From Gemmatimonadaceae bacterium (lineage in GTDB: Bacteria; Gemmatimonadota; Gemmatimonadetes; Gemmatimonadales; Gemmatimonadaceae), in contig DASYSS010000022.1 of NCBI GenBank assembly GCA_036003045.1, positions 124,001 to 188,000 on the forward strand: DNA of 64,000 nucleotides. The letters run 5' to 3'. Of the stretch, positions 53,367 to 61,382 are shown piece after piece (position 1 is the stretch's first letter; every line of letters begins with the position of its first letter). The translations under genes and the position numbers were made by a program. The notes under the pieces are model-generated. The model was given only the letters and a program-made list of their open reading frames with translations, made no database searches and had not been told where the DNA came from.

Positions 53367-54875
53367 ATGACCGAACGAATCCGCACTCGTTTTCTCGTCA
53401 TCGGCAGCGGCGTTGCGGGGTTGCACACCGCGTGGCGCGCGTCCGAGCGTGGGGACGTCGTGTTGGTGACGAAGCAGTCGCTCTTCGACAGCGCGACCGC
53501 CTATGCGCAGGGCGGCATCGCCGCGGCGCTGGGCGCCGGGGACTCGCCGGCGCTGCACCGCCAGGACACGCTTGCGGCCGGCGCGGCGCTCTGCGACGCG
53601 GCGGCGGTCGAGGTGCTCGTGGAGGAAGGGCCGGCGCGCGTGCGCGAGCTACAAACGGCCGGCGCGCACTTCGACCTCGACCCGCGCGGGCGGCTCTCGC
53701 TGGGACGAGAGGCCGCGCACTCGAAGAACCGCATCGTCCATGCGCACGGCGACCAGACCGGCGCCGAAGTCGCGCGCACGCTCATCGCGCGTGTGCGCGC
53801 CACGAAGCAAATCCGCGTCCTCGAGAAGACGCGTGTGTTGGAGCTGATCATGTGGCGCGGCGCGTGCGTCGGCGTGCGCGCGAGCGTGAAGGGCAGAGCG
53901 ACCGACATCATCGCCGACGCGACGGTGCTCGCGACGGGCGGCTGCGGCCAGGTGTACCGCTACACGACGAATCCGGTGGTCGCCACCGGCGACGGCTACG
54001 CGATCGCGCACCGCGCCGGCGTCACGCTCGCCGATATGGAGTTCGTGCAGTTCCATCCTACCGCACTCGCCACGCCGGAGAACCCATTGGCTCTCATCTC
54101 GGAAGCGGTGCGCGGCGAAGGCGCGGTGCTGGTCAACGCGCGCGGGCAGCGCTTCATGCGAGGCGTGCATCCGCTCGCCGAGCTCGCGCCGCGCGATGTC
54201 GTCGCCCGCGCGATCTTCCGCGAGCAGCGGCACGGCGAGGTGTCGCTCGATGCTCGCAAGCTCGGCGCGCGTTTCGCCAAGCGGTTCCCCGGAATCTTCG
54301 CCCTCTGTGCCGCTCGCGGCATCGATCCGCGAAAAGATCTCATCCCCGTCACGCCGGCCGCCCACTACATGATGGGCGGTATCGTCACGGATCTGCGCGG
54401 GCAGTCGAGCGCGAAGCGCCTGTACGCTGTCGGCGAAGTCGCGCGCACCGGAGTGCACGGCGCGAATCGCCTGGCGTCGAACTCGCTGCTCGAGGGTCTC
54501 GTGTTCGCCGAACGGGTCGCGCGCGATCTCTCCGAGAATCCGCGCCTCACGACGCTGCCGCCGAAAAAGACGTGGAACGTACCGCGACTCACCGACCGCG
54601 GCGCCGCGCAGGTCGGCGCCGACTCGATTCGCATGGTGATGTGGTACTTCGCCGGCATCGTGCGCACGGCGCGAGGCCTGCGCGAAGCGATCGACCGTCT
54701 CGACGAAATCGGCGCGCGTTTGCCGGTCGGTGCGACCGAGGAGGCAAACATGTTGCAAACAGCGCATCTCGTCGCCGAGGCGGCGATCCGACGCCGAGAG
54801 TCGCGCGGCGGGCACTACCGTGTCGACTATCCGCGCGCAAAGACGAGCTGGCGAGGACGCCACATCGAGTTGTAG
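53367..54875 (+). CDS. nadB: L-aspartate oxidase
   Basis: A 502-residue flavoprotein that oxidises L-aspartate to iminoaspartate, the first step of de novo NAD synthesis. RFLVIGSGVAGLHTAWRASERG binds FAD, and SATAYAQGGIAAALG, REAAHSKNRIVHAHGDQTG, VLATGGCGQVYRYTTNPVVATGDGYAIAHRAG, EFVQFHPTAL and AAHYMMGGIVTDLRGQSS are typical. The C-terminal helical domain is shorter than usual but ends with RGGHYRVDYP, a family signature. It is the first gene of nadB-X-nadA-nadC. Confidence 0.96.
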   Translation: MTERIRTRFLVIGSGVAGLHTAWRASERGDVVLVTKQSLFDSATAYAQGGIAAALGAGDSPALHRQDTLAAGAALCDAAAVEVLVEEGPARVRELQTAGAHFDLDPRGRLSLGREAAHSKNRIVHAHGDQTGAEVARTLIARVRATKQIRVLEKTRVLELIMWRGACVGVRASVKGRATDIIADATVLATGGCGQVYRYTTNPVVATGDGYAIAHRAGVTLADMEFVQFHPTALATPENPLALISEAVRGEGAVLVNARGQRFMRGVHPLAELAPRDVVARAIFREQRHGEVSLDARKLGARFAKRFPGIFALCAARGIDPRKDLIPVTPAAHYMMGGIVTDLRGQSSAKRLYAVGEVARTGVHGANRLASNSLLEGLVFAERVARDLSENPRLTTLPPKKTWNVPRLTDRGAAQVGADSIRMVMWYFAGIVRTARGLREAIDRLDEIGARLPVGATEEANMLQTAHLVAEAAIRRRESRGGHYRVDYPRAKTSWRGRHIEL

Positions 54876-54913
54876 AGTGCTGACATTGGAGGCACGCGCG
54901 AGAGCATCCGCGC

Positions 54914-55741
54914 GTGGAGATGGATATGGATCACGCCGGTACGGCGTGGATGCTGGGCAGAATCGCCGTCTACGCCGTGCTGGCCGTGACAGCCGTGAGT
55001 GCACAGAGCTGGTTGCGCGCGAGACCGCGAGCACCGACTCTGCCGCGCTATCGCCATCGGGTTCTCGGCGTGTATGCCGAGATGACTGGTAGCCCGATCG
55101 AAGGGGTCGAGGTCATGGACGTGATGTCGGGCACGACCGCGTTCACGACGCAAACCGGTACGGTGTCGCTCGCGTTTCTGCCTGACGGCGGCTCCCTCGT
55201 TCGACTGCGGAAAGCCGGATATGCGACTCTCACGCTCACCGTCGGGATCTCGCCGAGAGACACGACGCCGATGACGGTCGTGATGAAGCGGAGCGTACGC
55301 GATCTCCCGACGGCGGTCTCGCGCGATTCAGCGCCTCGCTACCTCTCTCCCGGCCTGCACGGTTTCGAGGAGCGTAGGCGCGCCGGACTCGGCGGGCAGT
55401 TCGTGGACGAGGCGACTCTCCGGCGGATGGAGGGCGACACGATGTCGAACGTCCTTCGCCGCTTCCATGGCGCCACGCTCGAGGATGGCCGTTTCGTCTC
55501 GACGCGAAACGGAACCGTCGGGGCCGCGCGGCAGTCGCATTCCGCTCGCGGCACAGGCGACGTCGCTGTTTACGAGAACGGTATCAGACGCGCGATGATC
55601 GGGTCGATGGATTTCAGCAAAATCCTCGTCGACGACTACGCGGCCGTCGAGTTCTACGCCGGTGCGGAGACGTACCCGGCGTGGATCAGCCCCACCAACA
55701 ACGACTGCGGCGTTCTACTGCTCTGGACTCGCGAACGCTGA
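54914..55741 (+). CDS. Carboxypeptidase-regulatory/plug-like exported protein
   Basis: A 275-residue protein of unknown function. A hydrophobic N-terminal segment (WMLGRIAVYAVLAVTAVSAQS) looks like a signal peptide. Residues about 45-125 form a carboxypeptidase-like regulatory beta domain (RVLGVYAEMTGSPIEGVEVMDVMSG). Then a TonB plug-like part follows (LSPGLHGFEERRRAGLGGQFVDEATLRRMEG ... DYAAVEFYAGAETYPAWIS), ending CGVLLLWTRE. No barrel follows, so it is not a receptor itself. It lies 38 bases after nadB and 58 before nadA, so it is inside the NAD cluster, though a functional link is not evident. The start is GTG. Confidence 0.72.
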   Translation: MEMDMDHAGTAWMLGRIAVYAVLAVTAVSAQSWLRARPRAPTLPRYRHRVLGVYAEMTGSPIEGVEVMDVMSGTTAFTTQTGTVSLAFLPDGGSLVRLRKAGYATLTLTVGISPRDTTPMTVVMKRSVRDLPTAVSRDSAPRYLSPGLHGFEERRRAGLGGQFVDEATLRRMEGDTMSNVLRRFHGATLEDGRFVSTRNGTVGAARQSHSARGTGDVAVYENGIRRAMIGSMDFSKILVDDYAAVEFYAGAETYPAWISPTNNDCGVLLLWTRER

Positions 55742-55799
55742 GGCCTAAAGCGATCGCCGTCGGTCCACGCTCCCGGGACCTGTGCCTCTATCTTACGGC

Positions 55800-56801
55800 A
55801 TGCCTGACGTTGCCCTGCCGTCCGAGATCAAGCGCCTCGCCCGCGACCGCAACGCCGTCATTTTGGCCCACAACTACGAGCGGGCCGAGGTGCAGGACAT
55901 CGCCGATTTCGTCGGCGACTCGCTCGGTTTGTCGCGCGAGGCGGCCAAGACCGACGCCGACGTCATCGTCTTTTGCGGCGTCCATTTCATGGCGGAGACC
56001 GCGGCCATCCTCTCGCCGAAGAAGACCGTCCTTCTGCCGGATCTGGCGGCGGGATGCTCGCTCGCCTCGACCATCGACGCGCCGGCGCTCAGAAACTGGA
56101 AAGCCGAGCACCCCGGCGCCGTCGTCGTGGCGTACGTGAACACATCGGCCGAGGTCAAAGCCGAGAGCGACTACTGCTGCACGTCGGGCAACGCGGTCGA
56201 GGTCGTGAACTCGATCCCCGCCGACCGCGAAATCCTCTTCCTCCCGGACATGTTTCTCGGCGCGCATGTCCGCCGGATGACCGGGCGCGAGAACATGCAT
56301 GTCTGGATGGGCGAGTGTCATGTGCACGCCGGCATCGACCCGGAGAACATCCGTCTCCAACGGCGCCTGCACCCCGAAGCCGAGTTCCTGATCCACCCGG
56401 AGTGCGGCTGCTCGACGAGCGTGCTGGAGGCGATGTCGGCGGGAGACGTAGACCCGCACGGCGTCCAGATCCTCTCGACGGAGGGAATGATCAAGCGTCC
56501 GGCGAAATCCCATGCCGATGAGTTCATCGTGGCGACCGAGGTCGGGATCTTGCATCGGTTACGTCGCGAGAACCCAAGCAAGCGCTTCTTTGCGGCCAAC
56601 GAGCGGGCCTCGTGCGCCTACATGAAGGTCACGACCCTTCCCAAGGTCCGCGATTCACTAGCATTCTTGCAGCATCGAATAACCGTCGACTCGGACGTGG
56701 CTGGCCGGGCGCGACTGGCGATCGAACGCATGGTATCTATCGGAGGCGGCGCGACGCAGCCCTTGTCTCCAGTACCAAATGGAGTAGATCCAGGCGAGTA
56801 A
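55800..56801 (+). CDS. nadA: Quinolinate synthase
   Basis: A 333-residue 4Fe-4S enzyme condensing iminoaspartate with dihydroxyacetone phosphate to quinolinate. VILAHNYERAEVQDIADFVGDSLGLS is the N-terminal signature; cysteine-containing motifs VFCGVHFMAE, MGECHVHAG and HPECGCS supply the cluster ligands and nearby conserved cysteines. PDMFLGAHV and EGMIKRPAKSHADEFIVATEVG are also conserved. I chose the ATG at 55800; a GTG 18 bases upstream is in frame. TATCTT lies five bases before the ATG, so the gene may have its own leaderless promoter. It probably works in complex with NadB. Confidence 0.96.
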   Translation: MPDVALPSEIKRLARDRNAVILAHNYERAEVQDIADFVGDSLGLSREAAKTDADVIVFCGVHFMAETAAILSPKKTVLLPDLAAGCSLASTIDAPALRNWKAEHPGAVVVAYVNTSAEVKAESDYCCTSGNAVEVVNSIPADREILFLPDMFLGAHVRRMTGRENMHVWMGECHVHAGIDPENIRLQRRLHPEAEFLIHPECGCSTSVLEAMSAGDVDPHGVQILSTEGMIKRPAKSHADEFIVATEVGILHRLRRENPSKRFFAANERASCAYMKVTTLPKVRDSLAFLQHRITVDSDVAGRARLAIERMVSIGGGATQPLSPVPNGVDPGE

Positions 56802-56824
56802 GCGACAAGGGCGGAGGTGTGCCG

Positions 56825-57763
56825 ATGGAAACTCCCGAGCTTCCCCAGCGCGAACGCAGGGCGGTCCCACGCACCATCACGCCTCTGTCCGTGCCGGCCG
56901 TGGATAGCGCGGCGACGCTGCGCTTCCCACTCACCCGCGACGCGCTGGACGCGCTCGTCCGTTCGGCACTCGTCGAGGACGGTGCCTTCAACGACATCAC
57001 GACGATCGCCACCGTCGTCTCGCACCGACGTTCGCGCGCCCGGCTGGTTGCGCGACAGAGCGGAGTCGTCTGCGGCATCCCGCTCGGCCTCGAGGCGTTT
57101 CGTCTGCTCGATCAGAAGGTCTCGATCCGCGTCGAGAACGAAGATGGCATGCAAGTCCGAAGCGGCGATCCCATCCTCTTCGTGACCGGCCACGCGCGCG
57201 CCCTCCTCTCGGCCGAGCGCGTCGCTCTGAACTACATGCAACACCTGTCCGGCATCGCGACGATTACCGCGCGTTACGTCGACGAGGTGAAGGGCACGGG
57301 CGCCAAGATTCTCGACACCCGCAAGACGCTCCCCGGTTGGCGGACGCTCGAGAAGTACGCGGTGCGCGCCGGCGGCGGCACCAACCACCGGATGGATCTC
57401 TCCACTGGCGTGCTGATCAAGGACAACCACCTGGCCGCGCTCGACGGTGACGTCGGCAAGGCGGTGAAGCGCGCGCGTGAGCTGTCGCCGAAAGGTGTGA
57501 AGATCGAGGTCGAGTGCGACCGGCTGGATCAGGTCGAGCGTGCGGTCGCCGCGGGCGCCGACATCGTGCTCCTCGACAACATGCCGGTCGAGGTCATGGC
57601 CGAGTGCGTGCGCGTGGTTGCGGGCGCCGCGATCCTCGAGGCCTCCGGCGGCGTGACGCTGTCGACCGTGCGACGCATCGCCGAGACGGGCGTCAACTGG
57701 ATTTCGATCGGCGGCATCACGCACTCCGCGCCGTCGATGAACCTCGCTCTGGACTTCGAGTAG
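56825..57763 (+). CDS. nadC: Quinolinate phosphoribosyltransferase (decarboxylating)
   Basis: A 312-residue enzyme making nicotinate mononucleotide from quinolinate and PRPP. LVEDGAFNDITTIATVV, SGVVCGIPLGLEAFRLL, LNYMQHLSGIATITARYVD, LDTRKTLPGWRTLEKYAVRAGGGTNHRMDLS and IKDNHLAA are diagnostic, followed by IEVECDRLDQVERAV, LDNMPVEVM and EASGGVTLSTVRRIAETGVNWISIGGITHSAP. GGAGG seven bases upstream fixes the ATG at 56825 over longer in-frame starts. It ends exactly where the converging ClpN gene ends. Confidence 0.97.
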   Translation: METPELPQRERRAVPRTITPLSVPAVDSAATLRFPLTRDALDALVRSALVEDGAFNDITTIATVVSHRRSRARLVARQSGVVCGIPLGLEAFRLLDQKVSIRVENEDGMQVRSGDPILFVTGHARALLSAERVALNYMQHLSGIATITARYVDEVKGTGAKILDTRKTLPGWRTLEKYAVRAGGGTNHRMDLSTGVLIKDNHLAALDGDVGKAVKRARELSPKGVKIEVECDRLDQVERAVAAGADIVLLDNMPVEVMAECVRVVAGAAILEASGGVTLSTVRRIAETGVNWISIGGITHSAPSMNLALDFE

Positions 57764-58510
57764 CTAGGCGGCGGGCGGCGACCCGGAGGGCGAGTCGCCG
57801 GCGGAACTGCCGGGCGCGTTGTCGAGCGGCGTTCGGAATGCCGCGGCGTGAAGCGCCGCGATCAACCTGTGGGCGTCGATTCCTTGTGCCGCGAACGCCT
57901 CGGCGACGACGGGATCACGCAGCAGCGCTTGGATGATCGACGCCGCCATCGACGTCGGGCCCTCTGTGGGCAGGTACCCGACCATCCGTGTGGGCGTCGG
58001 CGTTCTCTCCATCTCGATACCGCCGCCGAACGCTCGCTGGCGCTTGAACGCCTGATAGTCCTGGCTTTCGGTTCCGAGGATCTCGAGGACGCCTGCGCGC
58101 GCCGAGTCGATGGTGATGCCAAAGCTGGCGAGCACCTGCGCGGCGATACCCTGCGCTTCACGTATCAGCCCTAGTAGAAGGTGCTCGGTGCCGACGTATG
58201 CGTGATTGAGGCCGCGTGCTTCAGCCATCGCCAACTCGAGGACCTTCTTGGCGCGCGACGTATAGGGAAGGTCGGGACCGGTGGTTTGCCCGGCTCTTCC
58301 GTTCTTGACCTTCTCGTCAATCTTCTGCTGGATGTCGTCCAGCTCGACGCCGAGGTTCTGGAGCACGGTGGCGGCGACTCCTTCACCTTCGCGAATCAAC
58401 CCGAGCAGAATGTGCTCGGTGCCCACATACTCGTGGTGCAGACGCGCGGCTTCCTCGCGGGCCATGGCGAGGACCTTTCGAACACGCTCGGTGAAGTTGT
58501 AGCCGTTCAT
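57764..58510 (-). CDS. Free-standing ClpC-type N-domain protein 1
   Basis: A 248-residue protein made of Clp N-terminal repeats without any AAA+ ATPase. Repeat 1 (about 1-70) has RVRKVLAMAREEAARLHHEYVGTEHILLGLIREGEG and repeat 2 (about 75-145) has SRAKKVLELAMAEARGLNHAYVGTEHLLLGLIREAQG. A C-terminal module (SMAASIIQALLRDPVVAEAFAAQGIDAHRLIAALHA) resembles half a further repeat. The tail is Pro/Ser/Gly-rich. In ClpC this domain binds adaptors and substrates, so the protein may compete with, or load, a ClpC partner. AGAGGGA precedes the ATG. A paralogue is encoded immediately upstream. Confidence 0.9.
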   Translation of the reverse strand: MNGYNFTERVRKVLAMAREEAARLHHEYVGTEHILLGLIREGEGVAATVLQNLGVELDDIQQKIDEKVKNGRAGQTTGPDLPYTSRAKKVLELAMAEARGLNHAYVGTEHLLLGLIREAQGIAAQVLASFGITIDSARAGVLEILGTESQDYQAFKRQRAFGGGIEMERTPTPTRMVGYLPTEGPTSMAASIIQALLRDPVVAEAFAAQGIDAHRLIAALHAAAFRTPLDNAPGSSAGDSPSGSPPAA

Positions 58511-58541
58511 GAAGGCGTCCCTCTCGGATGCGCGCTGGTGC

Positions 58542-59276
58542 TCACGGCGCCGGCGGCGAGTCCGCGGGCGGTTCGGGCGGCGGCGGTTCCGAGCGATCAC
58601 CGGGGGGCGGCGACTTCGCCAGCGCGCGCAGCGCCTCCGTGAGTCTTGCGATATCGATGCCCTGCGCCGCGAATACCGCGCCCACGTCCGAATCCTGGGC
58701 GAGCAGCTCGATGATCGACGCGGCCATGTGAGCCGAGGCGGAGGTCGCCGATTGAGATCCCGGCTTGACGGTCGATACCCTCATCGCGGCGATCGAGGAC
58801 GCGCGCGCGATGCGTGGACGCGGTTGCGGCGGCGCGCCAATGACCCGAAGGACTCGCTCGCGGGCGGCATCGATCGTGATCCCGGCGTCGACGAGCATCT
58901 GTGCGGCGATTCCTTTCTCCTCGCGCAGCAACCCGAGAAGCATGTGTTCGGTGCCGCAGTAGCTGTGGTTCAGGTCACGCGCTTCGGTCATCGTCAGCTC
59001 GAGCACCTTCTTCGCGCGCGACGTGTAGGGCAGGTCAGGGCCGGTCGGATGACCGCTCGCGCCCCGCTTCACGACGCCGTCCACCGCATCGGCGAGCGTC
59101 TGCGGTTTTACGCCGAACGACTGAATCACCTGAACGGCGATGTTGTCGTCGCGCAGTAGCCCGAGCAGCATGTGCTCGGTTCCGACGTACTCGTGGCGGA
59201 GCCGCGCCGATTCGCTGCGCGCGCGGGCGAGCGCGTTCCGCACGTCTTCTGTGAAGTTGTACCCTTGAGCGTGCAT
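58542..59276 (-). CDS. Free-standing ClpC-type N-domain protein 2
   Basis: A 244-residue paralogue of the downstream protein with the same plan. It has two Clp N repeats (DVRNALARARSESARLRHEYVGTEHMLLGLLRDD and SRAKKVLELTMTEARDLNHSYCGTEHMLLGLLREE), the shared connector TGPDLPYTSRAKKVLEL, a variable Pro/Ser linker, and a C-terminal helix module (HMAASIIELLAQDSDVGAVFAAQGIDIARLTEALR). It ends in a proline-rich tail. The ATG at 59276 begins the homologous YNFTEDVRN region. The two genes are separated by 31 bases and are probably an old tandem duplication, since sequence outside the repeats has diverged. Confidence 0.9.
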   Translation of the reverse strand: MHAQGYNFTEDVRNALARARSESARLRHEYVGTEHMLLGLLRDDNIAVQVIQSFGVKPQTLADAVDGVVKRGASGHPTGPDLPYTSRAKKVLELTMTEARDLNHSYCGTEHMLLGLLREEKGIAAQMLVDAGITIDAARERVLRVIGAPPQPRPRIARASSIAAMRVSTVKPGSQSATSASAHMAASIIELLAQDSDVGAVFAAQGIDIARLTEALRALAKSPPPGDRSEPPPPEPPADSPPAP

Positions 59277-59319
59277 GGGTCGCCGTCCGAAGAAATCTCT
59301 CAGCAAGTGGTCGCCGTCC

Positions 59320-59511
59320 TCAGAGATCCGCGCAGCTCTTGTTGATCTGTTTGCAGTCTTCGCAAATCAGCTTGCACTTCCGCCACTCGAGCCGGGCCGA
59401 CCCGCAGTAGTCGCACGATGCGGCAGTCGTCGCGTCGTGGGTCTCCTCGCGAAGGGGCGATTCGGTGGCGCTGGAGGAAACAGGCGGTTCCGCGTTTGGG
59501 GACGGGCGCAT
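59320..59511 (-). CDS. Small zinc-ribbon-like protein
   Basis: A 63-residue protein with six cysteines: C33 and C36 in CDYCGS, then C46, C50 and C53 in CKLICEDC, and C60 near the end (SCADL). Two of the pairs resemble a zinc knuckle, so it probably binds one zinc. The first 30 residues are low complexity (Ser/Glu/Thr). It starts 43 bases upstream of the ClpN2 gene on the same strand, so the three genes look like one unit, and it is divergent from the RNB ribonuclease gene. Function is unknown; a zinc-binding adaptor for the Clp proteins or an RNA-binding peptide are both possible. Confidence 0.65.
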   Translation of the reverse strand: MRPSPNAEPPVSSSATESPLREETHDATTAASCDYCGSARLEWRKCKLICEDCKQINKSCADL

Positions 59512-59622
59512 GCTTCCAATGATGTTCTACGCCGCGCCGCCCACAAGGGTTTCCTGTGGCGCCTCACGCCGCCGGGTCTGCCTCGCCACATTTCGGATCC
59601 GGTACTTTCAACCCGCGATCTC

Positions 59623-61125
59623 ATGGCGAGCGGTCAAATACAAAAAGACTCCACGCAGCTCGGTAAACACGGCCACAACGGAGGGTTCGACCTCCACGCG
59701 GCCGCCCGGCGGATTCTGGTCGCGAACGGCTTCGAGCCCGACTACGACGCCCAGGCCAAGAAACAGCTCGACGCGCTGACGGCGCCCGCGTCCGCGCCGG
59801 CCGGGGTGCGCGACATGCGCGACCGCCCCTGGTCGTCGATCGACAACAAGGAATCGAAGGATCTCGACCAGATCGAGATCGCCGAGCAAATGGACGACGG
59901 GTGCATCCGCCTCGTCGTCGGCGTGGCGGATGTCGACTCGCTCGTGCCGAAGGGGTCGCCCCTCGACGAACACGCGTACGCCAACTGCACGTCTGTCTAC
60001 ACCGGCGTCGACGTCTTCCCGATGCTGCCCGTCAAGCTGTCGACCGGGCTCACGTCGCTCAACGAAGACGAAGACCGACTCGCGATCGCGGTCGAGACCG
60101 TGGTCAATGCCGACGGGAACGTCGTGTCGGCCGACGTCTACCGCGCGATGGTCCGCAACAAGGCGCAGCTGGCGTACGAGCCGGTCGGGGCGTGGCTCAC
60201 CGGCGGGCCGCCGCCGGACAAAATCGCCAACGACAAGACGCTCATCGGTCAGCTGAAGCTGCAGCACGAGGCGTCGACGCGGCTCAAGGCCGAACGGCTG
60301 CGCAACGGCGCACTGGAGTTCGAGACGATCGAGGCGACGCCCATCACGCAGGACGGTAGAGTCGTCGACCTCAAGGTCATCGCCAAGAACGAAGCGCGAA
60401 ACCTGATCGAGGACTTCATGATCGCGAGCAACGTCGCGATCGCGAAGTTCCTCGAGGCCCGCGGACGCTCGGGAATCCGTCGCGTCGTTCGTGAGCCCGA
60501 GCGCTGGTCGCGCATCGTCGAGCTGGCGAAGCAGTATGGAACGACGCTGCCGAATCAGCCCGACTCGCTCTCGCTCGCGCACTTCTTGGCGGACCGGCAC
60601 AAAGCCGATCCGGAGCGCTTCCCGGATCTCTCGCTGTCGGTCGTGAAGCTCATGGGCCCGGGCATCTACGCGCTCGACCTTCCCGGCAAGGATCCCGGCG
60701 GACATTTCGGACTGGCGACGCACGACTACACGCACGCCACCGCGCCCAACCGCCGCTACGCCGACGTCGTCACGCAGCGGCTGGTGAAAGCCGCCATCGC
60801 CGGCGCGCCCGCGCCCTACACCAACGACGAGCTCACCGACATCGCCGCCCGCTGCACCGAGCGCGAGGACGCCGAGAACAAAGTCGAGCGCACCGTCCGT
60901 AAGACCGTCGCGGCGCTACTGCTGCACGACAAGATCGGCACGACGTTCGACGCGATCGTGACGGGGGCAAATCCCAAGGGCACGTTCGTCCGCACGTTGC
61001 ACCCGCCGGCGGAAGGGATGGTTGTTCGGAACGGCGAGAAGTTCGACGTGGGCGACAAGGTGAAGGTCAAGCTCGTGGCCGCGGATCCCTACAAAGGGTT
61101 TATCGATTTCGAGGGGAAGGACTGA
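59623..61125 (+). CDS. RNB-domain (RNase II/R family) ribonuclease
   Basis: A 500-residue exoribonuclease-like protein. Residues about 60-390 are an RNB catalytic domain: RPWSSIDNKESKDLDQIEI contains the metal-binding aspartates, SLVPKGSPLDEHAYANCTSVY, VFPMLPVKLSTGLTSLNEDEDRLAIAVE and YTHATAPNRRYADVVTQRLVKAA match the family. The C-terminal 80 residues form a short S1-like or oligonucleotide-binding region (GKFVR-like TFVRTLHPPAEGMVVRNGEKFDVGDKVKVKL). The N-terminal cold-shock domains of RNase R are missing, so it is a short form. The ATG at 59623 was preferred over a much longer upstream frame that overlaps the divergent zinc-ribbon gene. Confidence 0.9.
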   Translation: MASGQIQKDSTQLGKHGHNGGFDLHAAARRILVANGFEPDYDAQAKKQLDALTAPASAPAGVRDMRDRPWSSIDNKESKDLDQIEIAEQMDDGCIRLVVGVADVDSLVPKGSPLDEHAYANCTSVYTGVDVFPMLPVKLSTGLTSLNEDEDRLAIAVETVVNADGNVVSADVYRAMVRNKAQLAYEPVGAWLTGGPPPDKIANDKTLIGQLKLQHEASTRLKAERLRNGALEFETIEATPITQDGRVVDLKVIAKNEARNLIEDFMIASNVAIAKFLEARGRSGIRRVVREPERWSRIVELAKQYGTTLPNQPDSLSLAHFLADRHKADPERFPDLSLSVVKLMGPGIYALDLPGKDPGGHFGLATHDYTHATAPNRRYADVVTQRLVKAAIAGAPAPYTNDELTDIAARCTEREDAENKVERTVRKTVAALLLHDKIGTTFDAIVTGANPKGTFVRTLHPPAEGMVVRNGEKFDVGDKVKVKLVAADPYKGFIDFEGKD

Positions 61126-61189
61126 GACCTGAGATCTGAGTTCTAAACACTCGGCGTCTCAGGCGTGTGGCGGGCATCTCGATCTGGAA

Positions 61190-61303
61190 GCGAGCCCAGC
61201 CCAGAGCTGCAGCTATAAGCAGGAGCTACGAGCTACGGCTACTGCCTTTCGGCGTGTTAGCTCACGGTTCATGCTGAAAGCTGGCGCTCGAGGCCAGGCT
61301 CGC
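61190..61303. repeat. Palindromic REP-like element B
   Basis: Left arm GCGAGCCCAGCC (61190-61201) and right arm GGCCAGGCTCGC (61292-61303) are near-complementary. The right arm and its flank (GCTCGAGGCCAGGCTCGC) closely match element A at 44902-44919. It again fills a gap between convergent genes, here the ribonuclease and zwf. Confidence 0.5.
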
Positions 61304-61382
61304 ACCAATCCGCGCGATTCACGCCCTGCCAGTTCATACTCAAACGTCGCGGATCGGCGCTGCGCCGGTCGGGGCCGGGGCG

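Noticed and set aside
53201-54883. Plus-strand open frame of 560 codons overlapping nadB in another frame
   Set aside because: nadB in the adjacent frame has full family motifs; this frame is almost entirely Arg/Ala/Gly.
59275-59622. Longer N-terminus for the RNB ribonuclease
   Set aside because: The extension overlaps the divergent zinc-ribbon gene and has no cold-shock domain pattern.
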